NCBI GenBank assembly: GCA_016342415.1
Contig: JAEIOD010000005.1
Span: 1-64,000, forward strand
Reading direction: 5' to 3'
DNA length: 64,000 bases
From: Clostridiales bacterium
Lineage (GTDB): Bacteria > Bacillota > Clostridia > Peptostreptococcales > Acidaminobacteraceae
Within the stretch, counting starts at the first letter, position 1. Each line of letters opens with the position of its first letter. Positions 54,635-62,725 of the stretch are shown one piece after another. Under the pieces are notes generated by a model that saw nothing but the letters and a program-made list of their open reading frames with translations, searched no databases and was not told the origin of the DNA. The translations under genes and the position numbers were made by a program.

Positions 54635-56731
54635 ATGGTAGAAAAAAAAGAGTTTAAAGTACTCAATGTACTTGACGATATAGGTTGTGGATGTGGGTGT
54701 GAGGACGAAAAATCAATTAAACCTACTTTATCAGTAATTAATGATATTGAATGTGGGTGTGAAGACGAGACCGCACCACCGGTTATATCCCTTCTTGACG
54801 ATATAGGCTGTGGCTGAGGTGGTGATTCTTGTTCTTCTGGGTCAGAAGAACAGTCTCATAGCGTGGAAACAGTCTTTGATGCAACTCCGAAAACTAAGTT
54901 TTTTAAGTTTGCCTTAAAGAATGCACAACTCATTATTGCATTTGTGTTATTCTTTGTAGCTATTTTTACTAAATTTGATCAAACTATTGATTTAGGTTTT
55001 TATATTACAGCATACTTATTGGTTTCAAGAGGTGTTATTACATCTGCCTTTAAAAGTGTTTTCAAAGGTAGAATGTTAGACGAAAACTTCTTGATGGCTA
55101 TCGCTTCAATAGTTGCATTTGCTATTGGTGAGTATGCTGAAGGTGTTGCCGTGATGCTATTTTATGCCGTGGGTCAATTAACCGAAGAGTATGCAATTAA
55201 TAGATCTAAACGTTCAATATCCAAACTATTGGATTTAAGACCAGACTTTGCGAATATTAAATCAATAGATGGTATAAAAAAAGTTGATCCTTCGAAAGTT
55301 TCAATAGGAGATATCATCGTTGTCAAGCCAGGTGAGAGAATTCCTTTGGATGGTACTGTTATCTCAGGCGATACGTTAATCGATTCAGCGATGTTAACAG
55401 GAGAATCGTTACCAGTTGTAGCGGGAATAGATTCAGACGTTTATTCTGGAACCATCAACATGAATGCTGTAATAGAAGTAAGAGTGGTTAAATTGTTTGC
55501 AGATTCTGCAGTTTCAAAAATATTGAGTATGGTACAAAAGGCCAATGAAAATAAAGCGGTAACGGAAAAGTTCATTACTAAGTTCGCAAAAGTTTATACC
55601 CCGCTTGTTGTAGTTGGAGCTGTATTATTGGCTATTGTACCGCCATTGATTTTCGGTCAATCATTTGATACATGGATTTACAGAGGTGCAATATTCTTGG
55701 TTGTATCATGTCCTTGTGCATTGGTTATATCAGTGCCGTTAGGTTATTTTGGTGGTATTGGTGGTGCGGCAAAAAAGGGGATCCTCGTTAAAGGAGGGCA
55801 ATATCTTGAAGTTTTGAAAAAGGCAAAAACTATTGTGTTTGACAAGACTGGTACTCTAACAAAGGGTAACTTTACTGTAAATGATATCGAAGTACTGGGT
55901 GAGTATAATAAGGAAGAAATTTTAAAAATAAGTGCACACATAGAACACTATTCTAATCATCCAATTGCTAAAGCTATTGTAAAAGCATATGGTCATTCCA
56001 TTGAAGAAGTGGTTTCTGATGTAGAAGAAGTTGCAGGTAAAGGTATCAAAGCGGTTTATGAAGAAAAAAATGTCATGATAGGTAATGACGCTTTAATGAC
56101 AGATCATAACATTGCAGTTCCGTTAAATAATACTGTAGGCACAACGCTTTACTTGAGTGTTAACTCTAAGTTGGTGGGTATCGTACATATAAATGACGAG
56201 ATAAAAGAACATACAATTGAGGGATTAAAGCAATTAAAAGATTTGGGGATAGAGAAATTTGTGATGTTAACAGGTGATAGAAAACACATTGCAGATTCTA
56301 TTGGTCAGAAACTTGGCATTGATGAAATTTACTCAGAATTATTGCCAGCTGATAAATTGGATGTTCTTGAATCGTTACTAAGTGATGATGAAAAAGTTGT
56401 ATTTGTCGGTGATGGTATCAACGATGCCCCAGTGTTAACTCGAGCAGATGTCGGTATTGCAATGGGAAATTTAGGTTCGGATGTCGCAATAGAGTCGTCT
56501 GATATTGTTTTGATGACTGATGAAATAACGGCTGTTGCAGACGGTATCAAAGTTTCTAGATACACAAGTCTTATCATCTGGCAAAATATTATTCTAGCAC
56601 TTGGTATCAAAGTTATCATTATGATTTTAGGTGCATTAGGATTTGCATCTTTATGGATGGCTATATTCGGAGACGTGGGTGTTGCATTCTTGGCAATTCT
56701 TAACTCTGGAAGAGCGATATATAGCAAATAA
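54635..56731 (+). CDS. Selenocysteine-containing P1B-type Zn/Cd/Pb ATPase
   Basis: A 698-residue metal-efflux ATPase when the in-frame TGA at 54815-54817 is read as Sec61. Frame, spacing and hairpin all support this: codons 1-60 and 62-698 are in one frame, and the downstream half has no ribosome site of its own. The N-terminal tail has three repeats, (V/L)xxLDDIGCGCGC, VINDIECGC and SLLDDIGCGU, so Sec stands where Cys is in the other two. Core motifs: TGES (255-258), CPC (359-361), DKTG with phosphorylated D403, GDGINDAP, and C-terminal GDVG typical of Zn/Cd/Pb pumps. Paired with a CadC-like repressor. Confidence 0.88.
54815..54858 (+). promoter_or_regulatory. Bacterial SECIS element of the metal ATPase gene
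   Basis: The UGA is at the foot of a hairpin: TGAG (54815-54818) pairs with CTCA (54855-54858), and TGTTCTTCTG (54830-54839) pairs perfectly with CAGAAGAACA (54843-54852), leaving a GGT loop with the GU expected for SelB. The loop is 22 bases after the UGA, in the accepted range. Confidence 0.82.
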
Positions 56732-56732
56732 A

Positions 56733-56765
56733 AAATGAGTCATTCGAAAGAATGACTTATTTTAA
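56733..56765 (+). terminator. Terminator of the metal-resistance operon
   Basis: AAATGAGTCATTC-GAAA-GAATGACTTATTT (56733-56762) with a T-rich end directly after the ATPase stop. Confidence 0.88.
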
Positions 56766-56874
56766 TTGATGAAGCAATTTGCACTAAATTCAATTATTCG
56801 GTAAAATTTGTTTCGTTTTCTGATTATTTCTTTGATAATTGTGTATAATACAGACATAGATTAAGGAGTGCAAT

Positions 56875-57537
56875 ATGAGCAAAATAAAAATTAGACATAT
56901 CTTTCATAGTGGCTTTGAAATTGAAATGAATGGTAAAACAATTCTTATAGATGTTTACAATCATATTGATCAATATAAAAACAAAGATATAATATGTTTT
57001 GTAACACATTCACACTCAGATCATTTCAATCCAGATATTCTGACGTTACAAGATCACAATGAAGTGGTGTATGTTGTTTCGGAAGATGTCCCGATGGATG
57101 CTTCAGATACTGTTTACAAGGTAAAAAAGGGGGATGTTGTTAAGATAGAACCTCTCGAGATTAAAGTATTTGGTACAACGGATTTAGGCGTATCTTATTT
57201 AATCAAAACAGATAAGAATACAGTTTTCCATTCTGGTGATCTCAATTGGTGGCACTGGGATCATGATACTAAGGAACATCAGGAGAATGAGAAAAATCAA
57301 TATTTTGAGGAAATTGCTCTTCTGAAAGGTGAGGCCATAGATTTTGCCTTTGTACCTGTGGATAACCGATTACATTCAGCTAATCGGTATGCAATGGATT
57401 ATTTTATAAAAAATTTAAAGCCAAAATATCTTATTCCAATGCACTTTGGTCATGAGTATGAAACAATTAGACATATCGAAACGGACTCTGATACCATTTT
57501 GATAAAGAGTACTTATCCAAATACCATTATCTATTAA
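56875..57537 (+). CDS. MBL-fold metallo-hydrolase
   Basis: A 220-residue metallo-beta-lactamase-fold enzyme with the metal motif THSHSDHFNPD (HxHxDH, about residues 43-53), a second His/Asp in FHSGDLNWWHWDHD and PMHFGHEYET at the C-terminus. It resembles UlaG/YtkL-like lactonases or RNA-type hydrolases; the substrate is unknown. Start after AAGGAGTGCAAT; terminator at 57537-57562 (AATACAC/GTGTATT). Confidence 0.87.
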   Translation: MSKIKIRHIFHSGFEIEMNGKTILIDVYNHIDQYKNKDIICFVTHSHSDHFNPDILTLQDHNEVVYVVSEDVPMDASDTVYKVKKGDVVKIEPLEIKVFGTTDLGVSYLIKTDKNTVFHSGDLNWWHWDHDTKEHQENEKNQYFEEIALLKGEAIDFAFVPVDNRLHSANRYAMDYFIKNLKPKYLIPMHFGHEYETIRHIETDSDTILIKSTYPNTIIY

Positions 57538-57564
57538 ATACACCGATGTGTGTATTTTTTTTCG
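57537..57564 (+). terminator. Terminator after the MBL gene
   Basis: ATACAC (57538-57543) pairs with GTGTAT (57550-57555), followed by eight Ts. Its left arm overlaps the MBL stop. Confidence 0.72.
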
Positions 57565-57632
57565 TTAAAGTTTCGGAATATTCTGCCGATATAGAAGAAA
57601 AGGAATTTGGTTGTACACATGGAGGTGTAGAG

Positions 57633-58613
57633 ATGAAGATTGATAGTTTTAACATTGAGCAACAAGCAATGTCGAAATATCAGAGGGTAGAGAAAGAAGT
57701 TGTAAATATACAAATACAACAGTTTTCTGTCGAGGATGCCTTAGATATTTCAGAGGAGGGGTTGTCATTAGTTGAAGATAAATCTGAATTTGAAGATTAT
57801 TTAACTGATGAAGATAAAAGAAAAATCGAATTGTTGGAAAGTTTTATTTCTTGGTTAACTGGGAAGAAATTTAAGTTTTCCGGAATTGCAGCTGAAAAAA
57901 AAGAGAATAAAAAAGCTAAAAAATCAAAGAAATCCGAAGACATTCAAGGCGCACAATTTGCAATGAGAATACATACGAGTCATGAAGTATATGAAAAAGA
58001 GAGTATGAAATTTTCTTCAAGAGGTGTTGTAAAAACAGAAGATGGGAAAACAATCGACTTTGAGTATAATATGAAAATGAGTCGTGAAATGTATGAAACG
58101 AATGAAGCAATGTTGCAAGTCGGCAATTTTCATGATCCACTGGTATTAAATTTTAATGGGCAAGGTATTGATTTTGGAGATCAGAAGATTAAGATTGATT
58201 TGGATTTAGATGGTGTGGTAGACGAATTCAATTTCCTAAGTCGAGGTAGTGGATTTCTAGCACTTGATAACAATAGCAATGGTATCGTAGACGATGGTAC
58301 AGAACTATTTGGTCCACGAACCGATAGTGGCTTTGGAGAATTAAGAACATTTGATTTGGACAATAATTCTTGGATTGATGAGAATGATGACATATTTGGT
58401 TCCTTAAAAATCTGGACAGTGGGAGAGGATGGAGAGCAAACACTTATTGGTTTAAAGGAAGCTGGAGTTGGTGCGATTTATCTTGGTGATGTCACTTCGA
58501 AATATACTATAAAACATGGAGATTCCGATATGGCCAAGATCAGTGGTTCAAGTATCTATTTAAAAGAATCTGGCGAGGCAAATGTCATACATGAAGTGGA
58601 TATAAAAATATAA
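57633..58613 (+). CDS. Calcium-binding-repeat-like protein of unknown function
   Basis: A 326-residue protein without signal peptide. The C-terminal 150 residues have Ca-loop-like DxDxDGxxDE segments (IDLDLDGVVDEFNFL, DNNSNGIVDDGTELFG, DNNSWIDENDDIF) followed by an 'LKEAGVGAIYLGDV' region, a layout common in bacterial VCBS/hemolysin-like surface proteins. The N-terminal half is charged and unassigned. The start at 57633 follows TGGAGGTGTAGAG; the frame opening at 57546 includes the terminator. Function unknown. Confidence 0.72.
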   Translation: MKIDSFNIEQQAMSKYQRVEKEVVNIQIQQFSVEDALDISEEGLSLVEDKSEFEDYLTDEDKRKIELLESFISWLTGKKFKFSGIAAEKKENKKAKKSKKSEDIQGAQFAMRIHTSHEVYEKESMKFSSRGVVKTEDGKTIDFEYNMKMSREMYETNEAMLQVGNFHDPLVLNFNGQGIDFGDQKIKIDLDLDGVVDEFNFLSRGSGFLALDNNSNGIVDDGTELFGPRTDSGFGELRTFDLDNNSWIDENDDIFGSLKIWTVGEDGEQTLIGLKEAGVGAIYLGDVTSKYTIKHGDSDMAKISGSSIYLKESGEANVIHEVDIKI

Positions 58614-58624
58614 AAACAGATCAA

Positions 58625-58651
58625 AAACAGAGTTTGACACTCTGTTTTTTT
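58625..58651 (+). terminator. Terminator
   Basis: AAACAGAGT (58625-58633) pairs with ACTCTGTTT (58639-58647), followed by Ts. Confidence 0.88.
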
Positions 58652-58658
58652 GATGGTA

Positions 58659-58670
58659 TCATTTAAATGA
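58659..58670 (+). promoter_or_regulatory. Candidate TetR operator
   Basis: The 12-bp palindrome TCATTTAAATGA, 32 bases before the tetR start, is a plausible autoregulatory site. A clear -10 box was not found. Confidence 0.4.
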
Positions 58671-58701
58671 CACATGGTGTGTAAAAGAAAAGAGGCTTTT
58701 A

Positions 58702-59337
58702 ATGTCAGATGCAAAAAATAAAACTAAAATCGAGTTTATAAAAAATGCGAGAACCATCTTTATGGATAAAGGTATTTCAGAAGCGTATATGGATGATATT
58801 GCAATAGCGAGTGGTAAAACTCGTCGAACCATATATAGATACTTCAATACCAAAGAAGATTTAGCGTATGAGGTATTAATAGAAGTATTAAAGGAATGGA
58901 ATGACTATCAGCTTAAATTAAATGATACATTGGAAGGGGATGGACTAATACAACTTAAGAATTTCCTTTATGGTTTGGTATTCTATATGAAAACAAGAAT
59001 ACCTCTGATGACTTTTTTAGCAGAGTTTGACTATTATTTCAATGATTCCAATACATCATCGATTGACTCAGAAATATTAAAACGTTTTGAGTCGATCATA
59101 CATGTTTCAGATGATATTATTGGGAACTTGTTAACAAAAGGTGTTGATGATCATTCAATTGTCTTAAAAAAGTCAAAACAGATGATTGTAGCCACCATTT
59201 CCAACATCCTTTGGGGATTTGGTCAACGGATTGCTGTTAGAGGTAAATCCTTGACAACGGAATCAAATTTAGATCCGATTGATTTGCTTTTTTGTCAAAT
59301 CGATATGTACATAGACTATTTAGAAAATGAGGTGTAA
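58702..59337 (+). CDS. TetR/AcrR family regulator
   Basis: A 211-residue repressor: HTH (residues about 28-48, MDDIAIASGKTRRTIYRYF) and a ligand-binding C-terminal domain. Directly followed by a transporter gene whose start abuts its stop (TAAATG), so it likely controls that transporter. Start after AAAAGAGGCTTTTA. Confidence 0.9.
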   Translation: MSDAKNKTKIEFIKNARTIFMDKGISEAYMDDIAIASGKTRRTIYRYFNTKEDLAYEVLIEVLKEWNDYQLKLNDTLEGDGLIQLKNFLYGLVFYMKTRIPLMTFLAEFDYYFNDSNTSSIDSEILKRFESIIHVSDDIIGNLLTKGVDDHSIVLKKSKQMIVATISNILWGFGQRIAVRGKSLTTESNLDPIDLLFCQIDMYIDYLENEV

Positions 59338-60756
59338 ATGAATATCAGTAAACGTAACAAATGGAGTTACAGTATAGGTGGTATTGGACGTGATATGATG
59401 TTTATCATGGTTTCTATGTTTACACTTTCTTATATTCAATACACAATGAAATTAACCGTATTACAATTTTCAGCTGTATCGGGTATTATGATACTGGCAA
59501 GAGTTTGGGATGGTATCAATGATCCTATGATGGGTATGATCATTGAGAATTCCAAGATGAAATCTGGTAAATTCAGACCTTGGATTTTGATTGGAGGAGT
59601 GAGTAACTTTATTGCAACTATATTATTGTTTACAATAAGACCCGATGGGTGGTTGTTTGTTATCTTCTTTGGTGTAGTATATATAACTTGGGGAATGACT
59701 TTTACCATTAATGATATCTCTTATTGGTCATTATTGCCCAACTTAGCTAAGGACAATGATACTAGAAATGGTTTAACCAATCTGATTCTTGTATTTGCGA
59801 GTATAGGACAATTTTTAGCAGGGGGATTGATTCCTGTTTTGGTGACTGGGAATGCTGTAATGATGTACCGTGTTGTAGGCGTGTCGGTGTCTTTTATATT
59901 TTTAGGCTTTACTTCACTAACATACTTTGGCGTTCAGGAAAATCCAAGGGCTGAAATAATTACTGAAAAAGTAACGGTTAAAAAGATGTTTCAGATTTTA
60001 CTTAACAACGATCAACTGGTTGTTATGACTGTTGCACTATTACTTCATACCATAGCGAGTGAAATATTCGTTGCTTTTGGACTCAATTTTTTCTATTTTG
60101 AATTTGGATATGGTGGTGAGTATCTGACGATTTTTACTGTTATATTTGCATTGGGCACATTAACAGCTTTAGGATTATTTTCTCTATTGGTTAAGATAAT
60201 CAGTAGGAGTCGGATTATGACTCTAGGTGTAGTGTGCTTAACTATTGGTTATTCGTTATTCTTTTTAAATGGAATTATTTTTGAGATGAGTTTAGCTGTA
60301 CTTTATATAAGTGGATTTTTAGCTTTCTTTGGAATTGGTCTATTTTATGTCACTATGATTGTCATGACTGCTAATACCATTGAGTACAATGAGTATCTAA
60401 CGGGGCATAGGAATGAAAGTATCATTTTCTCGGTTAGACCTCTAATGACTAAAATAGGAGCAGCGTTACAACAAAGCATTGTAACTCTGATTTTGATCAC
60501 TTCAGGTGTTGTTTCTTTGACTTCTGAAATAGCAGATCTGGAAATTAAAAAAAGTGAAGGACTTATAACTGATGTAACCTCTAGTGCAAATGCCATTTTA
60601 GAAACGGGTACAACTGGAATGAAAATGGCCATAAGATTTGGTATGGCTATTGTTCCGTTAATCTGTATATGGATAGCCTTTATCTTAATAAAGAATAAAT
60701 ACATCATTGATGAAGTTTACTTTGAGGAAATAACTAAAAAATTGGAAGCATCATAA
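59338..60756 (+). CDS. GPH-family sugar:cation symporter
   Basis: A 472-residue, 12-helix MFS-fold transporter of the glycoside-pentoside-hexuronide:cation family (MelB-like). GGIGRDMMFIMVSMF and WDGINDPMMGMIIEN with RPWILIGG near the N-terminus are diagnostic. It imports a glycoside or other organic solute with Na+ or H+; the substrate is unknown. Overlaps the tetR stop. A strong terminator follows. Confidence 0.88.
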   Translation: MNISKRNKWSYSIGGIGRDMMFIMVSMFTLSYIQYTMKLTVLQFSAVSGIMILARVWDGINDPMMGMIIENSKMKSGKFRPWILIGGVSNFIATILLFTIRPDGWLFVIFFGVVYITWGMTFTINDISYWSLLPNLAKDNDTRNGLTNLILVFASIGQFLAGGLIPVLVTGNAVMMYRVVGVSVSFIFLGFTSLTYFGVQENPRAEIITEKVTVKKMFQILLNNDQLVVMTVALLLHTIASEIFVAFGLNFFYFEFGYGGEYLTIFTVIFALGTLTALGLFSLLVKIISRSRIMTLGVVCLTIGYSLFFLNGIIFEMSLAVLYISGFLAFFGIGLFYVTMIVMTANTIEYNEYLTGHRNESIIFSVRPLMTKIGAALQQSIVTLILITSGVVSLTSEIADLEIKKSEGLITDVTSSANAILETGTTGMKMAIRFGMAIVPLICIWIAFILIKNKYIIDEVYFEEITKKLEAS

Positions 60757-60776
60757 ACCACTTCGGTGGTTTTTTT
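60755..60776 (+). terminator. Terminator after the GPH symporter
   Basis: ACCAC-TTCG-GTGGT (60757-60770) with a UUCG-type loop, followed by Ts. Confidence 0.93.
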
Positions 60777-60790
60777 ATAGACCTTAACTG

Positions 60791-60804
60791 AATGAACGTT
60801 CATT
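60791..60804 (+). promoter_or_regulatory. TetR-type operator and promoter of the thiol-ligase operon
   Basis: AATGAACGTTCATT is a perfect 14-bp palindrome of TetR/AcrR type. TTGACA (60810-60815) and TATACT (60831-60836) lie just downstream with a 15-base spacer. Transcription would begin near 60843, only about 2 bases before the start codon. Confidence 0.72.
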
Positions 60805-60844
60805 TATAATTGACATTGTGAAAATTTTACTATACTATTTAATT

Positions 60845-62725
60845 ATGAGAATAAAAGATGAGAAAAAATACGATGCAATTTTAAAGGCGTCAATGGAACA
60901 ATTCAAACTTGAAGGGTATTCAAAAGCATCGATGGCGAAAATTGCCAAAGAAGCAGGTGTATCACCAGCAACCATTTATATTCACTTTGAAAACAAGGAG
61001 GATTTAATCGTAAAGCTTTACTTACATGTCCGTAAGGAAATGAGTGAATATATTCTAAGTGGTATCGAGTTGGAAGGGTGTATTGAGACAGTCTACAAAA
61101 AAGTTTGGCATAATTACTATAATTATTGCTTGAAACATCCTGATGGGTTTAACTATATCATGCAATTTACAAATTCACCTTATATGGATAAGTATGAGAA
61201 GTATGGTATGTGTTATTTCAATAAAATATATGAGTTGTTTGCAATTGGTAAAGAAAAGGGTGTTATAAAAAAAGTTTCAGACGAAATCTTGTTTGCTTTC
61301 ACTTTTTATCCAGCCTCGCAACTTGCTAAAAGGAATCTATGTTGTGGCACTAAACTATGTGGTGCTGGAGTTAATAATGCCTGTGAAGTTGCTTGGGATG
61401 CCGTTAGTGATAAAGGGATAGGGATAGAGTGTAAAAATATGAAAATTAAATTGGAAGATAGAATTGTTGAACTGTTTAAAGCAGGTGAAAAAGAATGCAA
61501 GTTGGTAGGTGTTGAATTCGAACATTTTTTGATCGATCAGGAAACACTAAGAAGTTACTCGTATGATGAGCCAAATGGGCAACATGACATTGTAAAACAA
61601 ATGGTTGCTGATGGTTGGCGAATTGATTATGAAGAAGAAGGATGTATATTTGCAATAGAAAAAAACGGTCACTTTATATCTTTTGAACCAGGTGGGCAGT
61701 TTGAAATCAGTGTAAAAGCACGAGAGACAATTAAAGAGTTAGAAACGTCATATTTAAGTGTTAAAACGGAAGTGGAAAGTTATCTGAAAAAGGATCAATT
61801 GCTCGTTTCGTTGGGTTATCATCCAAAATCAAAAATAAATGAATTGCCATTATTGCCAAAAGAAAGATATGCTTTGATGTATGATTATCTTCATAGTCAA
61901 GGATTCATGGCTAGAAATATGATGAAAGGAACAGCGTCCACGCAAGTTATAGTTGATTATAGAAATGAAGAGGATTTTATAAAAAAATATAGAGTCTCAA
62001 ATTTCCTATCACCATTTATAGCGAGGATATTTGACGCATCACCAGTATTTGAAGGTGAGTTGTATGAAGAACTGAATTTACGAATTAAAGTATGGGAAAA
62101 TACAGATATTTCAAGATGCAAGTACCCTGCAGGAGTAATGGATAAGTCGTTTAATTATCATGATTATGCTTCTTATATTGCAGAGACAAAACCAATTTTT
62201 ATGCCGACAGAAAACGGTATTATGGAGACGGGGTCTAAAACGCTATTGGAGTTGTCGAGTTGCAACCCGTTATCTGATAAACAAATGAATCATGGTTTAT
62301 CAATGGTATTCCCGGATGTAAGATTAAAGAACTATATAGAAATTAGGGTTGCGGATGCACTGCCTTATCCTTTGAATTTAGCTGTACCGGCATTGATTAA
62401 AGGTATTTTTTATAATGAATCTGTATTGGATTATTATTATGAAATCTCAAAAGCATATACCAATCAGGATTTAATTAAATTAAATGATGCTCTAAAGAAA
62501 GATTATGACATTTCATTTGAATGTAATCATGAAAAGGTTACTTGTAACGGGTTTGTCAATGATTTACTTAGAAGAACTTTAGATGGATTGGATAATATCG
62601 ACAAAGGCTATTTAGAAACGTTTGTCAACTGGTATCAAGATCATGACAGTGTGGCGTCGTATTTAAAGTCAGTTCATAACACAGATAAGTTTATCAGTTT
62701 TTTAAAGGGGGATTTCAATGTATAA
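60845..62725 (+). CDS. TetR domain fused to glutamate-cysteine ligase (GCS2-like)
   Basis: A 626-residue two-domain protein. Residues 1-195 are a TetR repressor (HTH about 28-48, MAKIAKEAGVSPATIYIHFE) whose C-terminal part is Cys-rich (C166, C167, C172, C180, C196). Residues 199-626 match the GCS2/GshA-EgtA ligase fold: VGVEFEHFLID, SFEPGGQFEISV and TASTQVIVDYRNEEDF. This enzyme makes gamma-glutamylcysteine. There is no stop between the domains. The ATG at 60845 has almost no leader and no ribosome site. It overlaps the downstream ligase by 8 bases. A separate ligase from M199 (61439) cannot be excluded. Confidence 0.85.
   Translation: MRIKDEKKYDAILKASMEQFKLEGYSKASMAKIAKEAGVSPATIYIHFENKEDLIVKLYLHVRKEMSEYILSGIELEGCIETVYKKVWHNYYNYCLKHPDGFNYIMQFTNSPYMDKYEKYGMCYFNKIYELFAIGKEKGVIKKVSDEILFAFTFYPASQLAKRNLCCGTKLCGAGVNNACEVAWDAVSDKGIGIECKNMKIKLEDRIVELFKAGEKECKLVGVEFEHFLIDQETLRSYSYDEPNGQHDIVKQMVADGWRIDYEEEGCIFAIEKNGHFISFEPGGQFEISVKARETIKELETSYLSVKTEVESYLKKDQLLVSLGYHPKSKINELPLLPKERYALMYDYLHSQGFMARNMMKGTASTQVIVDYRNEEDFIKKYRVSNFLSPFIARIFDASPVFEGELYEELNLRIKVWENTDISRCKYPAGVMDKSFNYHDYASYIAETKPIFMPTENGIMETGSKTLLELSSCNPLSDKQMNHGLSMVFPDVRLKNYIEIRVADALPYPLNLAVPALIKGIFYNESVLDYYYEISKAYTNQDLIKLNDALKKDYDISFECNHEKVTCNGFVNDLLRRTLDGLDNIDKGYLETFVNWYQDHDSVASYLKSVHNTDKFISFLKGDFNV

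Noticed and set aside
54635..54817. Stand-alone 60-residue Cys-rich peptide gene plus a separate ATPase starting at 54863
   Set aside because: Both parts are in one frame, the 54863 GTG has no ribosome site, and the repeat plus hairpin at the TGA support selenocysteine.
56329..56727. 132-residue minus-strand ORF across the metal ATPase
   Set aside because: Antisense to GDGINDAP and the last helices; composition is a mirror artefact.
60345..60707. 120-residue minus-strand ORF across the GPH symporter
   Set aside because: Antisense shadow of a transmembrane protein; no family resemblance.
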